Assembly (NCBI GenBank): GCA_037176885.1
Contig: JAWWNJ010000039.1
Location: forward strand, 1-64,000
DNA from: Favolaschia claudopus
Taxonomy: Eukaryota; Basidiomycota; Agaricomycetes; Agaricales; Mycenaceae
Direction: 5' to 3'
DNA length: 64,000 nucleotides
The position numbers and the translations under genes are program-made. How positions within the stretch are numbered: position 1 is the first letter of the stretch; every line of letters begins with the position of its first letter. Below are positions 34,659 to 44,925 of the stretch, piece after piece. Under the pieces are notes generated by a model. It made no database searches. It was not told the origin of the DNA and was given only the letters and a program-made list of their open reading frames with translations.

Positions 34659-34908
34659 GAGTCGGCTAATGAACTGCCTATTTCATGAACTAAAGACTTG
34701 AAGCCCGTAAAGGTGGACTAGCCACAGCTTCCGCACGCGAGATGGTGGAGGAGAGAAGGGAAAAGAGCGAACGCGGCAATTATCCAACGCCCAGCATCAC
34801 TTACTTAGGCTGCCGATCGCTATGTGACCAACTTCGGCGCGGCGTACAGATTGATCTGCTCATCCTTGGCTCCGTTCCGGCGTATCCTCTTCAACTCTTA
34901 CCACCACC

Positions 34909-36839
34909 ATGCTCCGCTGCAAAATCCCAACTCCTTGTCTACGCTCTCTGCGCTCGCACATTCGTTCAGCTCATCTAGGCTATCTTCCAAACTCTCGCTC
35001 GCCCATCGTTCCCACCCTGTCCTTTTTCAACTCCGTCACCGGTTCTGACGAGAAGATTCCTACTTTCCGTGTTCTAGACGGCGTCGGCAAGCCAGTAGAT
35101 GGCGCTGAAGTTCCAGAGGCACATCACTTTGGCCCATTCATCGAACGCGTCGTTAACTAAACTGAATTCAGCTTGATGAAGCCTTTGCTCGGAAACTCTA
35201 TGAAAATATGCAGTTGCTGCCGACGCTCGATACTGTGCTCTACAATGTCCAACGTCAAGGGAAGACCAGCTTCCACGTACGTACGCTGTGTATTTTTGCT
35301 CAATGTGAACTCACGGTTCACCAAGTAGATAACATCCGTGAGTTTGTCGATCTGCGAATCCCGATCTTCAGTAATTCAAGTTTTGTGCAGTATGGAGAGG
35401 AAGCTACGATTATTGGCTCTGCAGCTGCTTTGGAACCGGATGATGAGTGTGTGTCGCTTCTGATATTACTACATTAATCTGAGGACATTGCATAGGGTGT
35501 TAGGTCAGTCATTCGTATTGATTGGGACCATACAGTATCGTTTACTTCGTCGCTTTGCTTTTCTTCCAAATCGCAGGTCAATACCGTGAAATGGGCGTAA
35601 TGCTCTGGCGAGGCTACGGAGTCGACGCCATCATGTCGCAATGCTTCGGCAATATGGACGATACCGCAGGCAAGGGGAGACAAATGCCCGTCGTAAGTCA
35701 CCGTTTGTACGCGTCAACCCAGAAAACCTGACCATCGTTCTTCTGCTTTGTTTCCCATTAGCACATCGGCTCACCGAAATACCACTTTCACACAATCTCC
35801 TCGCCTCTGGCTACCCAAATCCCTCAAGCAGCCGGAGTGGGCTACGCGCTCCGGCGGTCGCCCGATAGACGGTCTCGTTCCATCGCAGCTTGTTATTTTG
35901 GAGAAGGCGCAGCTTCTGAAGGAGGTATGTACGCGAAACCGCATTACGAGCATCTATGCGTAGAAATTCACGATGCGACGTTGCGCAGACTTCCACGCGG
36001 GCCTCCTCCTCGCCTCAACCATCCCCTCTCCGACGCTCTTCATCGCGCGGAACAACGGCTTCGCCATCAGCACGCCCAGCAGCGAGCAGTACTACGGCGA
36101 TGGAATCGCCAGTCGTGGACCTGGTTATGGCATTGACACTGTCCGTCCGCTTTCGGCTCTATTTTTTCGTTCTTCAGTGGACAGCGTACTCACTTGGGAG
36201 TCCACAATTGTAGATCCGCGTTGACGGGAACGACATCCTCGCCGTGCTCGTCGCTGTTCGGGAAGCGCGTAAACGCACTCTCGAACAAGGACGCGCGGTT
36301 TTGGTAGAGGCCATGACTTATCGGTACATCCTTCCCTCACCTTAGCACCCTATACAACTACATACTCACTCACCCCCCTCCGCACAGCGTCGGCCACCAC
36401 AGCACCTCCGACGACTCCTTCGCCTACCGCCAACGCTCGGAAGTCGAAGATCGCAAGCGCGTCGACAACCCCATCGCGCGGTTCCGTCTGTTCATGGAGT
36501 CGCGCGGATGGTGGAGCGCCGCCGAGGAAGAAGAGCTCAAGGCGAGGCAGAAGGGCGATGTGATGAAGGCGTTGAAACGCGCTGAATCGTTGCCGAGGTG
36601 TGAGTTGGGGGAGCTGTTCACGGATGTGTATGGGGGAGAGGAGCCGTGGAATATCGTGAGTGTCTTTTTCTTCGCTGTTGGATGAATGGAAGTGAAACTT
36701 ATGAGGATGAATTTAGACGGAGCAGAGAGGCGAGTTGACGAGGCTGGTTAAGAAGTATGGTCCGGTTTGGGAGCCCTGGAAGAAGGAGCTGGCGAAATTC
36801 AAAAATGGGGGCAAGGATTTGACGCAGAGCGCCTCTTGA
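34909..36839 (+). CDS. Branched-chain 2-oxo acid dehydrogenase E1 alpha subunit, mitochondrial
   Basis: TPP-dependent decarboxylation of the 2-oxo acids of Leu, Ile and Val, the first step of the mitochondrial BCKDH complex. Start at 34909 with an Arg/Ser-rich presequence. Blocks: [80 protein letters not shown], the TPP/Mg site [37 protein letters not shown], and the phosphorylation-loop region [16 protein letters not shown]. Intact, about 430 aa, stop at 36837. The first intron (35119-35171) starts with GC rather than GT. Two microexons are needed: 9 nt at 35329-35337 (Ile-Thr-Ser) and 8 nt at 35496-35503 (part of EVLG). Convergent with the ZIP gene, 183 bp away. Confidence 0.93.
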
Positions 36840-37022
36840 AACAAATTGTATCGATACTTCTATCTTAAAGCGAGCTCTATTCTGTAGTCCTGTATACATC
36901 GTTGGGACCAGGCTCGTGTGCATGAAGCTTTGTTCGAAGTCCAAAATCCTGAAGGCGTCTAAGAAAATTGATACACATTATTTTTGTTGAGTAAATACAC
37001 ATCTCCTCTCAATCTAGAACCC

Positions 37023-38318
37023 TCAATGCACATCTGCGAATAACAAGTGGCTGATCATATACGGCAGCAGAATCCCCGTCGCTATCAGGGAAACCCTTGT
37101 CGTGGGTGACATATCTCCAGCACCGGGAGAAGAAGAATCGTCCTCCGAATGCGAGACGGTTTGCAGGACTGTTGCCACGTAGAGGAAGGTTCCGCCCTTG
37201 AGAATCGAATCGAAAGAAAGACAGCAAGACAGCATAAACACAACACAGTGAGACACGTTGTCGAGACCAGGAGAAAAGCAAGCAAGCACGCACAGAGACG
37301 AGAAGCGCGAGACCGGTCCAACTGTTTTGGGCGCCAGCGGAGAAGAAGGAGAGGAGAGCGTAGGATGTGAGGGCACCGACGGGGGTGGAGGCGCTGAAGA
37401 CTGCGAGGTGTTTTCGGCATTCGGGGCGCGGGAGGGAGGTGTTGAGGAGGGAGGTTGTTAGTGCCAGCGAGGTGGGAGCTAGATGTCGGATGAGATACTT
37501 AGGACGCATCCCAGAGGAAAATTTCGATCAAGCATACATACCCTTGTGGATGATGAGAGCGAGAAAGACGATGAAGGAGAGGTCGCGGTGGGGGGAGGTG
37601 GTTGAGGAGCCTGGGTCGGGGAGGGAGGAGACGCCGAGAGCGAGACCGTCTGCGAGGCCGTGGATGAAGAGACCGAATGTCATTGGGTAGGCTTTTGCGC
37701 GGCTGCCTCGTAGTTCGGAGAGAGATCCAGAGGCATCGGCTTGCATGAAGCCAGTACCACTACCACCAGAAGGCGGGTCGGGCTGCGGCTCTAAATCTAA
37801 ATCACCCATCTCCGCGTCGAATTCGAGTGTTGAATTTGAATTGGATTGTTGCTGGTTGACGGTGTGTAGAGAAAGAGAGCCAGAGTTCGTTGTGTTGATA
37901 AGTTGTGAATGTGAATGTGAATGCGAGTGGGGAGTGACGAGCTGCTCGACGACCATCATGAAGGTGAACCCGGCGATGAGGGAGAGGGCGATTTGGGAGG
38001 TGGGGAGTCTGTCGGTCGAGTGGTAGAGCGAGTCTATGCCCTCTGGGATGATGACGCCGAGAGCGGTGCCGATTAATATTCCTGCGCCGCCGAGGTTATG
38101 GATTGGATGGAGAGGAAGGAAAGATGTAGCTTTACCTGAGCCTAGAGCGGAGAGACGCGTTATATGGTGTTCTGGAAGTAAGTCAAAAGTCAATATTCCG
38201 AATTCTGTATAACAACTGGTTCTTTGGGCATACTTGAGAGTGCGAACGACAGAGGGAGGATTCCGACCAAGAAGGAAGAACCGGCCATGGCAGCGCACAT
38301 AAGGAGTAGTGTAAACAT
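37023..38318 (-). CDS. ZIP-family zinc transporter (ZIP9-like)
   Basis: Moves zinc (or a similar divalent metal) into the cytosol, probably from the Golgi or another internal membrane by similarity to ZIP9. Start at 38318 (MFTLLLMCAAMAGSSFLVGI). Spliced blocks: LSALGSGILIGTALGVIIPEGI, IALSLIAGFTFMMVVEQLV, a His-rich loop (PHSHSHSHSQ), then TFGLFIHGLADGLALGVSS in helix 4 and FIVFLALIIHKAPTSLALTT in helix 5, which hold the metal-binding His residues, and LIATGILLPYMISHLLF at the end. About 345 aa; five exons. The intron borders at 38232, 38136, 37539 and 37324 keep the frame. Stop at 37023-37025. Confidence 0.85.
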
Positions 38319-39139
38319 TTCGCTGTATGTGGGCCTGAGGCGCTGGTAAATGAAATCTGAGAGTGCTCAGTACTGAGCCAACTTTGGCGCGCTACGGATC
38401 CCTATCTGAGCTGCAACGCGAAGGTTGAAGGGAATTGGTCTACTCTGCCTCTGGGAGACTAGTTGGCTCAGGCGGAGGGTTGTAGCCAATGCAGGGTTGT
38501 AGCGTGTCGTGAGCGCGTGTCAGTGTTCGTTGACGGTTGTGGGACCGTGTTTGCGTCTTGTTGTCGATCCTTCCTTTTCCTTTCCACCATCTTCAACTGG
38601 TTCAAAGCCATGGTTATGGATTCACTTGACTTGGAAGGCAACATTTCAGATTTATTTGGACCCTTTCACGATTCTCAATAATGCGGCTTCGTTGTATCCG
38701 AGGACCGAATTTTTCAAGTAATCGGAGCAGAAGCTTGTCATTGTCAATGCCTTGCCATAATTACAGCTCTTTCGCTAATTTCTCAATTTTCTGTTGCTAA
38801 GCAGCTGTCTCCACGACATATTCACCCTAAATCCACTTTGAAGGACTCCATGCAATCCGCTTGACGTGAGGGGATGCTTCCGCGGCTGCAGCACTCGTTC
38901 AACGTTGATTCTGTTGTTGGGCTCTTCATGTTTAAAGCTGCTACAGTTCTCGCTCTCTGGATTTCCTTCTTTGGGAGGCGCCTCAAATTATGCTGCGTCC
39001 CCTTCGTCGCGATATCTGTATTTCGGTGTTCGCAGAACCAAGACAGCGCTTAGACCGCTTAGCTGCCTTCTGTTGCCTCTTATTTTTGGCTCACTACCGC
39101 GTAGCCGACCATGAACACCATGAACACCGCTGGACGCCG
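38319..39139. other. Intergenic, no supportable gene
   Basis: Short open frames only. The region lies between the ZIP gene start and the MITE. No RNA gene seen. Confidence 0.45.
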
Positions 39140-39481
39140 CAGGACCCCGGATAATTCACCCAAATGCCTGTTCCAAATCCTGACAAATTTCGGAAAATTT
39201 TGGTGTTTGGCCTGTGTCAAATCCTGACACAGCTGGGCCAATATGCGTCAAGGCCTGTGTCGAATCCTGACAACTTGGGGGCAGCTGCGCTTCAACTTCT
39301 CTCAACCTGTGGTTTTTGGCGGGAATGGATGCGAAATTGGCCTGATAGAAGGCCAATCGCGTGCAGAGAGGGCCAAAGGCCTGTTCCAATCCTGACAAAA
39401 TCGGGCAAAAACCGAAATTTCAGTCCTGACAACTTGGGCTTCCGGCGGAACAGGCATTTTGGTGTAATGTCCGGGGTCCTG
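39140..39481. mobile_element. 342-bp MITE with 35-bp terminal inverted repeats
   Basis: The left end (39140-39174) begins CAGGACCCCGGATAATTCAC and runs to ATGCCTGTTCC. The right end (39447-39481), read in reverse complement, begins CAGGACCCCGGACATTACAC and also runs to ATGCCTGTTCC, so the 35-bp ends differ at only a few positions. Both are flanked by the 6-bp sequence ACGCCG (39134-39139 and 39482-39487), a candidate target-site duplication. Inside are four or five degenerate copies of CCTGTGTCGAATCCTGACAA. There is no transposase frame, so it is non-autonomous. The CAGG ends fit a cut-and-paste DNA transposon; the superfamily is not certain. Confidence 0.85.
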
Positions 39482-39487
39482 ACGCCG

Positions 39488-40217
39488 CTCGCCCGATTTC
39501 GCCCTCAAGTTCATCCCCGTTCACTGCTGTGATCGATACTTACTTTCCATGGCCGCCGAACGCAATATACAAAATTTGCTGGACTGTAATTCCAAGAACG
39601 TGGCAGATCAACACTCGAGAGCTCGGGCGGGAACACCCTCGTTCTCTTCCGAGACTTTCAATCCCTCTATTGAATTCAAAAATTTACTCCCGTTGCCTCT
39701 TCCCCGCATCCCGGCAGCCCCTTTGTGTCTATTCGATCCGTTCTCGTGCTATCGTGAAGTTACCGCCTCGAACCCACGACGCGTTCATCCTGCGACGCCT
39801 CTTACATTCACGGCAGAAGCTTGGATTGAGCTTCGTGTCATGGCATAACCACAAGCGCTAAACCAACGACAAGCAAGAGCGACTCCTGGCTGTAAATTGT
39901 CCTCATGAGCCGATCGCATGCCATTATCGACTCCTCCTCAAAGACAGTCTGTTTTGGCGGCCATAATGAACTCGTTTCGAGTCTCCCAGGAGCTTGTTCA
40001 TATACCTAGTACCGTACAGGCTGTAAAAATGGTCAGCTCTGAATAATTATTATATCGGCCCGTTGGGAGATCTGCTAGCCACATGGGAATGATACAGACT
40101 TCTGATGGGATAGGCAAACAAGGAGCATCAGTCGTTTCGTGTGCTCTCTTGTCATCTTCCCTCCCCTTCCTCTCTTTCTCGTCGTCGTCCTCGACGGCAT
40201 CCACTCCCTTTTCAAAT
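39488..40217. other. Intergenic, possible small open frame
   Basis: Contains a 99-codon plus-strand frame at 39549-39848 starting MAAERNIQNLLDCNSKNVAD with no recognisable domain, overlapped by another frame; not convincing. Otherwise this is the upstream region of the membrane-protein gene at 40218. Confidence 0.35.
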
Positions 40218-41554
40218 ATGGCCCCGCTCGCTGGCAGACCGCCTTTCGCTACAGACGAACCCGACACTTTCTACCAGACCAGCCCCCAGCCTCGTCTAAG
40301 AGCGCCCCAGCAGCAGCAGCCCCCCGCCAACCGCACTTCGGCGTATGATGTGTATGTGGCACTCCAACTCACCTTCTTAGCCTCTCCCAACCCAAACTCC
40401 GCTGTAGGTACGATAATTATCTCTCTCCCGGGGAGAGTGGCCAAGGAAACAACCGCAACAGCGGAGTCGGCGCTCTTGGAATGGGTTTCATGAACGGAAA
40501 CATGGATGACGACTCGGACGACGATGACGAGGACGATATGCGCCGCGCGCGCACCTCGACCGCCCCTTCAAGCCCTTCAAAACACGCCGCTTTGGCTGCA
40601 GCAACCGGCGTAAAACCTTCCCCTTCCAAAGGAGCTTTTGTTCCGGAACGTTTCGAGACGCCTCCGCCTCAGTACAACAACCAGCAGCGCAGCCCGCCCC
40701 AGGGCTCATCATCATCACGCAACCCGCCGCCACAGCAGCAGACCTCTCCCGCCATCGCCGCTCCCCGCCCAGGATACGCCAACGCCGTCCCCGCGCTGAA
40801 CCAGAGCGCACATGGCGCCGTCGCGCGCCCACCGCCGGCTGCTGCCCCTCACGGACGCGACCAAGGCGGTCATCCCAATCTCCGGATAGCGCCCCCCGCG
40901 CCTGGCTCCCCCTACGGCCCGGGTTCGCCCTTCGGCAACGGTACTCCCTCTCCCTCTGCCTCGCCCCACCCTCTGCAAGCTCCCCTCACCCCCATCACCC
41001 CCGTCTTCGCTCGTCCTCAACGCAGCAACACGGCCGACTCCGCGGTCTCTTTCTCCGATACCAAGAACCTCATCATGCGCGGCGAAGGCGAGGAGACGCT
41101 CATCCCTCGCGGCCGCGGGCAGAAGGGCGATCAGTTCTGGCGCCGCTTCAGTATGGTCGCGAAGGACCCCGACGAGAAGAAGCCCTCGAAGTGGCTCACG
41201 AAGAGCCAGGACAACGCCAGCCGGCGCAATCGCTGGGTTTGGGTCATCGGCATCATCCTCGTCATCGCAGCTGCAGGTGGTATCGGTATCGGCGTGTACT
41301 TGTCCGAGCAAGGTTCAGAGCACTACCGCCCGGATGCTATCGGCGGGAGCGCCAACCAAGGCACCACGAAGCTCCCTGAGACCACCGAGGGCGCTAATGT
41401 CAAAGGCGCTCTCGGAGGCAGCTCGACGCCCCATGTGTCGCCTACCAACACGGTCGCACGCCGTGATATTCTCGCACCGCAGGTCACTCCACTCGCTTTA
41501 CACGCCGCACGAAGCCGACACAAGACTGCGCGTCTTGAGGCGGAGTTACTGTAA
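40218..41554 (+). CDS. Pro/Ser-rich single-pass membrane protein
   Basis: Role unknown. Start at 40218 (MAPLAGRPPFATDEPDTFYQ). One 57-nt intron after AYDV (GT at 40351) leads to YDNYLSPGESGQGNN. An upstream in-frame ATG at 40083 would add 45 Ser-rich residues. The cytoplasmic part is disordered, with a DDDSDDDDEDD stretch and Pro/Gln/Ser-rich linkers, then KGDQFWRRFSMVAKDPDEKK, and one membrane helix WVWVIGIILVIAAAGGIGIG (VYLSEQG follows). With no signal peptide and positive residues before the helix, a type II topology is likely. About 430 aa. The short distal part is Thr/Ser-rich and ends HKTARLEAELL. Confidence 0.68.
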
Positions 41555-42252
41555 ACCGACCCCCCCGCCCGCATCTCTCCACACCGACTCTCGCGCCGCT
41601 ACTATTTATATGATAGACGCACGCACGCACCATCCATCCATACAGCTAACTCATCGTACTGGCGAATAAACTAACAACCATGTACATTAAACCAACTTCC
41701 CCACACCCACACACGTACGTACACACTGGGACGCCCATCCCGTCCGTTCTTTACTCGATACCCTCGCACACTATAGTTACCCGTCCGTCGTATACATTGT
41801 CTTGTCATGCCTGGCCCAACTATTCTGTCCGTGCCCTCCTCCTCCTCCTTCCTACCCTCCCTCCCTCCCCAACTCTTTCCTCGCCTTGCACTTGCTTGGC
41901 TTCGCCCCACCCTCCCTGAACGCCGCCTCTTTTTACCCCCGATCCTCGAGACCTGGTTAACTCCGTAACCAGGAATAATGATCATTTCGGCACGTACATA
42001 CTTCACTCTTTCTTAATGCGTGGTTTTTTTTTGTGTTTATTGTTTTATTTACACTTGTCATATGTTTCGAGATTATTTTTTGTCAAGAGGAAGCAGTAGA
42101 ATTGCAATACATGACCTTTGGAATAGATCGTGTGCGTGGAAGTTAGTGCGGTATACGATTCGAATTCTGCTCCGTTCATATCAAAACTCTCGACGATCGA
42201 ATGCGATAGATCTGTTGCTCTGAGCATATGGGAGGAGAATATTGACTCGCTG
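41555..42252. other. 3' flanks, pyrimidine-rich tract
   Basis: Convergent 3' regions of the membrane-protein gene and the F-box gene. A C/T-rich tract lies at about 41840-41940 and a T run at 42025-42035. No gene recognised. Confidence 0.45.
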
Positions 42253-43820
42253 CTACTCAGTTCGCCACCAACCATAGAAAACTGTGTCAAATTTGGGGCG
42301 AATGCGAGTAGCAAAATCTGGCCCGCCCGACATGACTAGAGTCCGAGCGTCAATAATGGCTCCGGTCAAGAAACTCGGTACATACCACTCTCTGTCCCAT
42401 CGGGCATGACACCCCAGGCATATGCGCAATGGCCGCAATGAATCCAGAGCGTCTTCAAACTCGGTCGTTGTGCTACAATGGCGTTCTTCAATTGCTCAAA
42501 CTCTGGGAGCGCTGACTCGGGGGCCTCCTTGAATTCCCAGTCGATGGCTAGTTTGGCTATTTTCGGGGGAAGCGAGGAAGGGAGGCTCGCAAAGAATGAG
42601 ACAGCCTGGGAGGTTTGTCAGATGAGAATAGGAAGGAAATGCGTTTTCTGGCATTGCCCTACCATTTGCGGATCCGGATTGAGCGTATACCAAAGACCAT
42701 AGAGCATGGAAACGCGAAGGATGGTGAGATCAGGAAAGATCTCGCCCAGATCGTGAAGAGATGAGATGTATCCTAGAAAGGATACTTTGAGGTACTTCAT
42801 GGTGGTTGGGCGAGCCCTCATCTGCAGGGAGCGCATCTTTGAAAAGAAGTCGGCTGGATTGCAGGGGTCGATGGTAAGGTTCTCGAGGAGAGAGGTACGA
42901 AGGAAGGGTAGCACCGAGAGCGGGCCAGTGTATCGCTCGAGTAAAGGGCAGTAGTATTCCTGGGATAGTTGCGCGTGAGCCAGATAGGAAACGCGTCCAG
43001 GAATGTCCGTCGCGCTTGTCAGGGTCAGATCTTTGGTCCCCGGAAAGTTTGCGAGCCTCATGACAGCTCGCTCGAACACTGGCTGTCCGAGGTCGATACT
43101 GAGTGTATGGACTTTGGGGAAAATGGGATAGTCGAGCATACTATCTCCCAGAAATCGCGGGCAGTATGGAAGGAACAACCCCGCTCCAAGTTCTTCTAGG
43201 GTATCTGGACACACTGCATCAAGCCACCATTCACCCAGCTTGCCGCAGTTTGCGAACTCGAAGGCGCGCAATTTCAATTTGGACGGCACATTCAAAGTCT
43301 CCCCCTCCACTGCAGCAATCCTGTTGAGGATTAGGGTGTGTAACTTGGGCATCCGAGCCAAGTTGGTGAGGGCGTTGTCGGTAAGATGCACGGCGAAGAT
43401 GAAGAGTGAATTGAGATTAATGAATCGAGGGAGAAGATGGTAGAACAGTTTCATCAACACGTAGGGATCTTCATCCGGATAGGGCCTTTCGATTTTCTCG
43501 AACTCGAAAGGTTCGACGACGCAGTAATCCACAAACGGCGCGACGTCGTCTGAGGCCCAGAATTCCAATCGTTGGCGAAGCCATTCGGGCGTTGGGGTCA
43601 CTGGAAGCGCAAGTTCTTCTGCGTGCATTCCATTCTCGTTACTGCGCACCGAGTATGGACAGAATTTGAAGTCTGCAAAGATACGACGACGAGCGATATG
43701 ATGGAAACGGTGGTCGACGAGGTTCAGACACAGAAGAGCTTGGCGATCATCCTCCGGTGTGAAGTAGGAGATTATTTCCTCCCATAGTTCGGTCGCAAAA
43801 CCGTAGAGCATGTACGGCAT
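42253..43820 (-). CDS. F-box-type protein
   Basis: Likely adaptor of an SCF ubiquitin ligase. Start at 43820 (MPYMLYGFATELWEEIISYF); the frame is open to 44042, but the longer form would overlap the divergent gene. An F-box-like segment TELWEEIISYFTPEDDRQAL then LCLNLVDHRFHHIARRRIF is followed by about 370 residues with leucine-rich blocks (RFINLNSLFIFAVHLTDNAL, ARMPKLHTLILNRIAAVEGE, FPKVHTLSIDLGQPVFERAV, FPDLTILRVSMLYGLWY). A 56-nt intron (GT at 42661) and a second one (GT at 42385) lead to AVSFFASLPSSLPPKIAKL and the end at YGWWRTE, stop 42253-42255. About 480 aa. No C-terminal degron motif seen. Confidence 0.72.
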
Positions 43821-43963
43821 GGTGGGTCTGAGGTGAGAGTATACTTGAGAAATAGAGCTGAGATCGACGAGAGTGTCCGGCTCGCGATGCGTGATCCGAT
43901 GATTGAACGTTATGGGGGCATAAGAGGGCACTGCCACTGCATTGCTCACCCTCCGCAACCTCG

Positions 43964-44815
43964 ATGGCGCTGGTAATGTATCGCGAACTTTCTCCTGCTC
44001 TGGCTGGGCCGCCCGTTCCCGTCTATCACACAAAAGACCCATCTAAAATAATTGGGGTATCCCTCGCTGCGGATTATGCTGAGGAAGAACCTGACCTTAA
44101 GCCCCCTGCGCTACCTGACGGCACACTCCTACTGTATCACCAAATCTGGCGCGCACTTCTGCGAGGTTTCGATCCCTCGATCCACCCATCTATCTCACAA
44201 TCAGACGAGGGTGCTCGTTGTCCGCGACCTGCTCTCCCTGTCGAGCTTGTACGCCTAATCATTCGCGCGGCCGATCTCGCAGTACCTTGGCAAACGCACC
44301 GCGCAAACCGGAGCGTATTTGTGCGTGTCACGACGCGCGAAGAAGAGCCTGTAGTGTCTCGGGTGTGGTTCTGGACAAAACCTCTGGACGTAGAAAACGT
44401 TGCCGCCGTACAACTCGTCACTGTGTCCCGCGATCAAGGATGGGTGAACCCTGCAACCGAAATCTGCCACAGCTGGTTCGAATGGGGCGTTTTTACAAGC
44501 CCTCCTTCCGCAGAAGATGCGGACTACCGATCGAAGGGAACTTTCACGGGGTTTGAGAACGTATGGTCTACCTGGAAGGGGGGTAAAGAAATATGGCGCA
44601 AATCGCATGGTAACGCAGTCGCCAGTCGTTCCTATGAGCAGTACTTTGGGACGCGTGTCGGCGTGGATGAGGAAATGTGGGCCAACACTTCTCCTGGCTC
44701 AGTCGGTGTCATTGCTGTCCGTTGCTGCGCTGAACAAGCAATGTGGGAGAACGACGCACGATACGGCGAAGTTCGGGTGTGGAAGTGGTTCGAACCCGTT
44801 GTCTCCGTGGCCTGA
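43964..44815 (+). CDS. Conserved hypothetical protein (283 aa)
   Basis: Function not recognised. A single uninterrupted exon of 283 codons starting MALVMYRELSPALAGPPVPV, unusual in this intron-dense window. The middle block ELVRLIIRAADLAVPW resembles an F-box-like or docking helix, and RVWFWTKPLDVENVAAVQLV, TVSRDQGWVNPATEICHSWF and EWGVFTSPPSAEDADYRS form a compact, Trp-rich domain known to me only from uncharacterised mushroom proteins. No signal peptide or TM segment. Divergent from the F-box gene with 143 bp between starts, which suggests a shared promoter; convergent with the next gene. Confidence 0.7.
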   Translation: MALVMYRELSPALAGPPVPVYHTKDPSKIIGVSLAADYAEEEPDLKPPALPDGTLLLYHQIWRALLRGFDPSIHPSISQSDEGARCPRPALPVELVRLIIRAADLAVPWQTHRANRSVFVRVTTREEEPVVSRVWFWTKPLDVENVAAVQLVTVSRDQGWVNPATEICHSWFEWGVFTSPPSAEDADYRSKGTFTGFENVWSTWKGGKEIWRKSHGNAVASRSYEQYFGTRVGVDEEMWANTSPGSVGVIAVRCCAEQAMWENDARYGEVRVWKWFEPVVSVA

Positions 44816-44925
44816 GTGCAATTGGACACTGCATCTCGAGCTCTCGAGTTCTCTTATTCATCTTGTGTATTAGAACAACGACATTTGGGCGACTAAAGTT
44901 ACAAAAGCATTCTAACTATTCGGTT

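Noticed and set aside
37745..38026. Plus-strand frame with CECECECEW
   Set aside because: Antisense of the His-Ser repeat loop in the ZIP transporter gene.
39549..39848. 99-codon plus-strand frame after the MITE
   Set aside because: No domain, overlapped by an equally good frame, and no splice pattern; kept only as an intergenic note.
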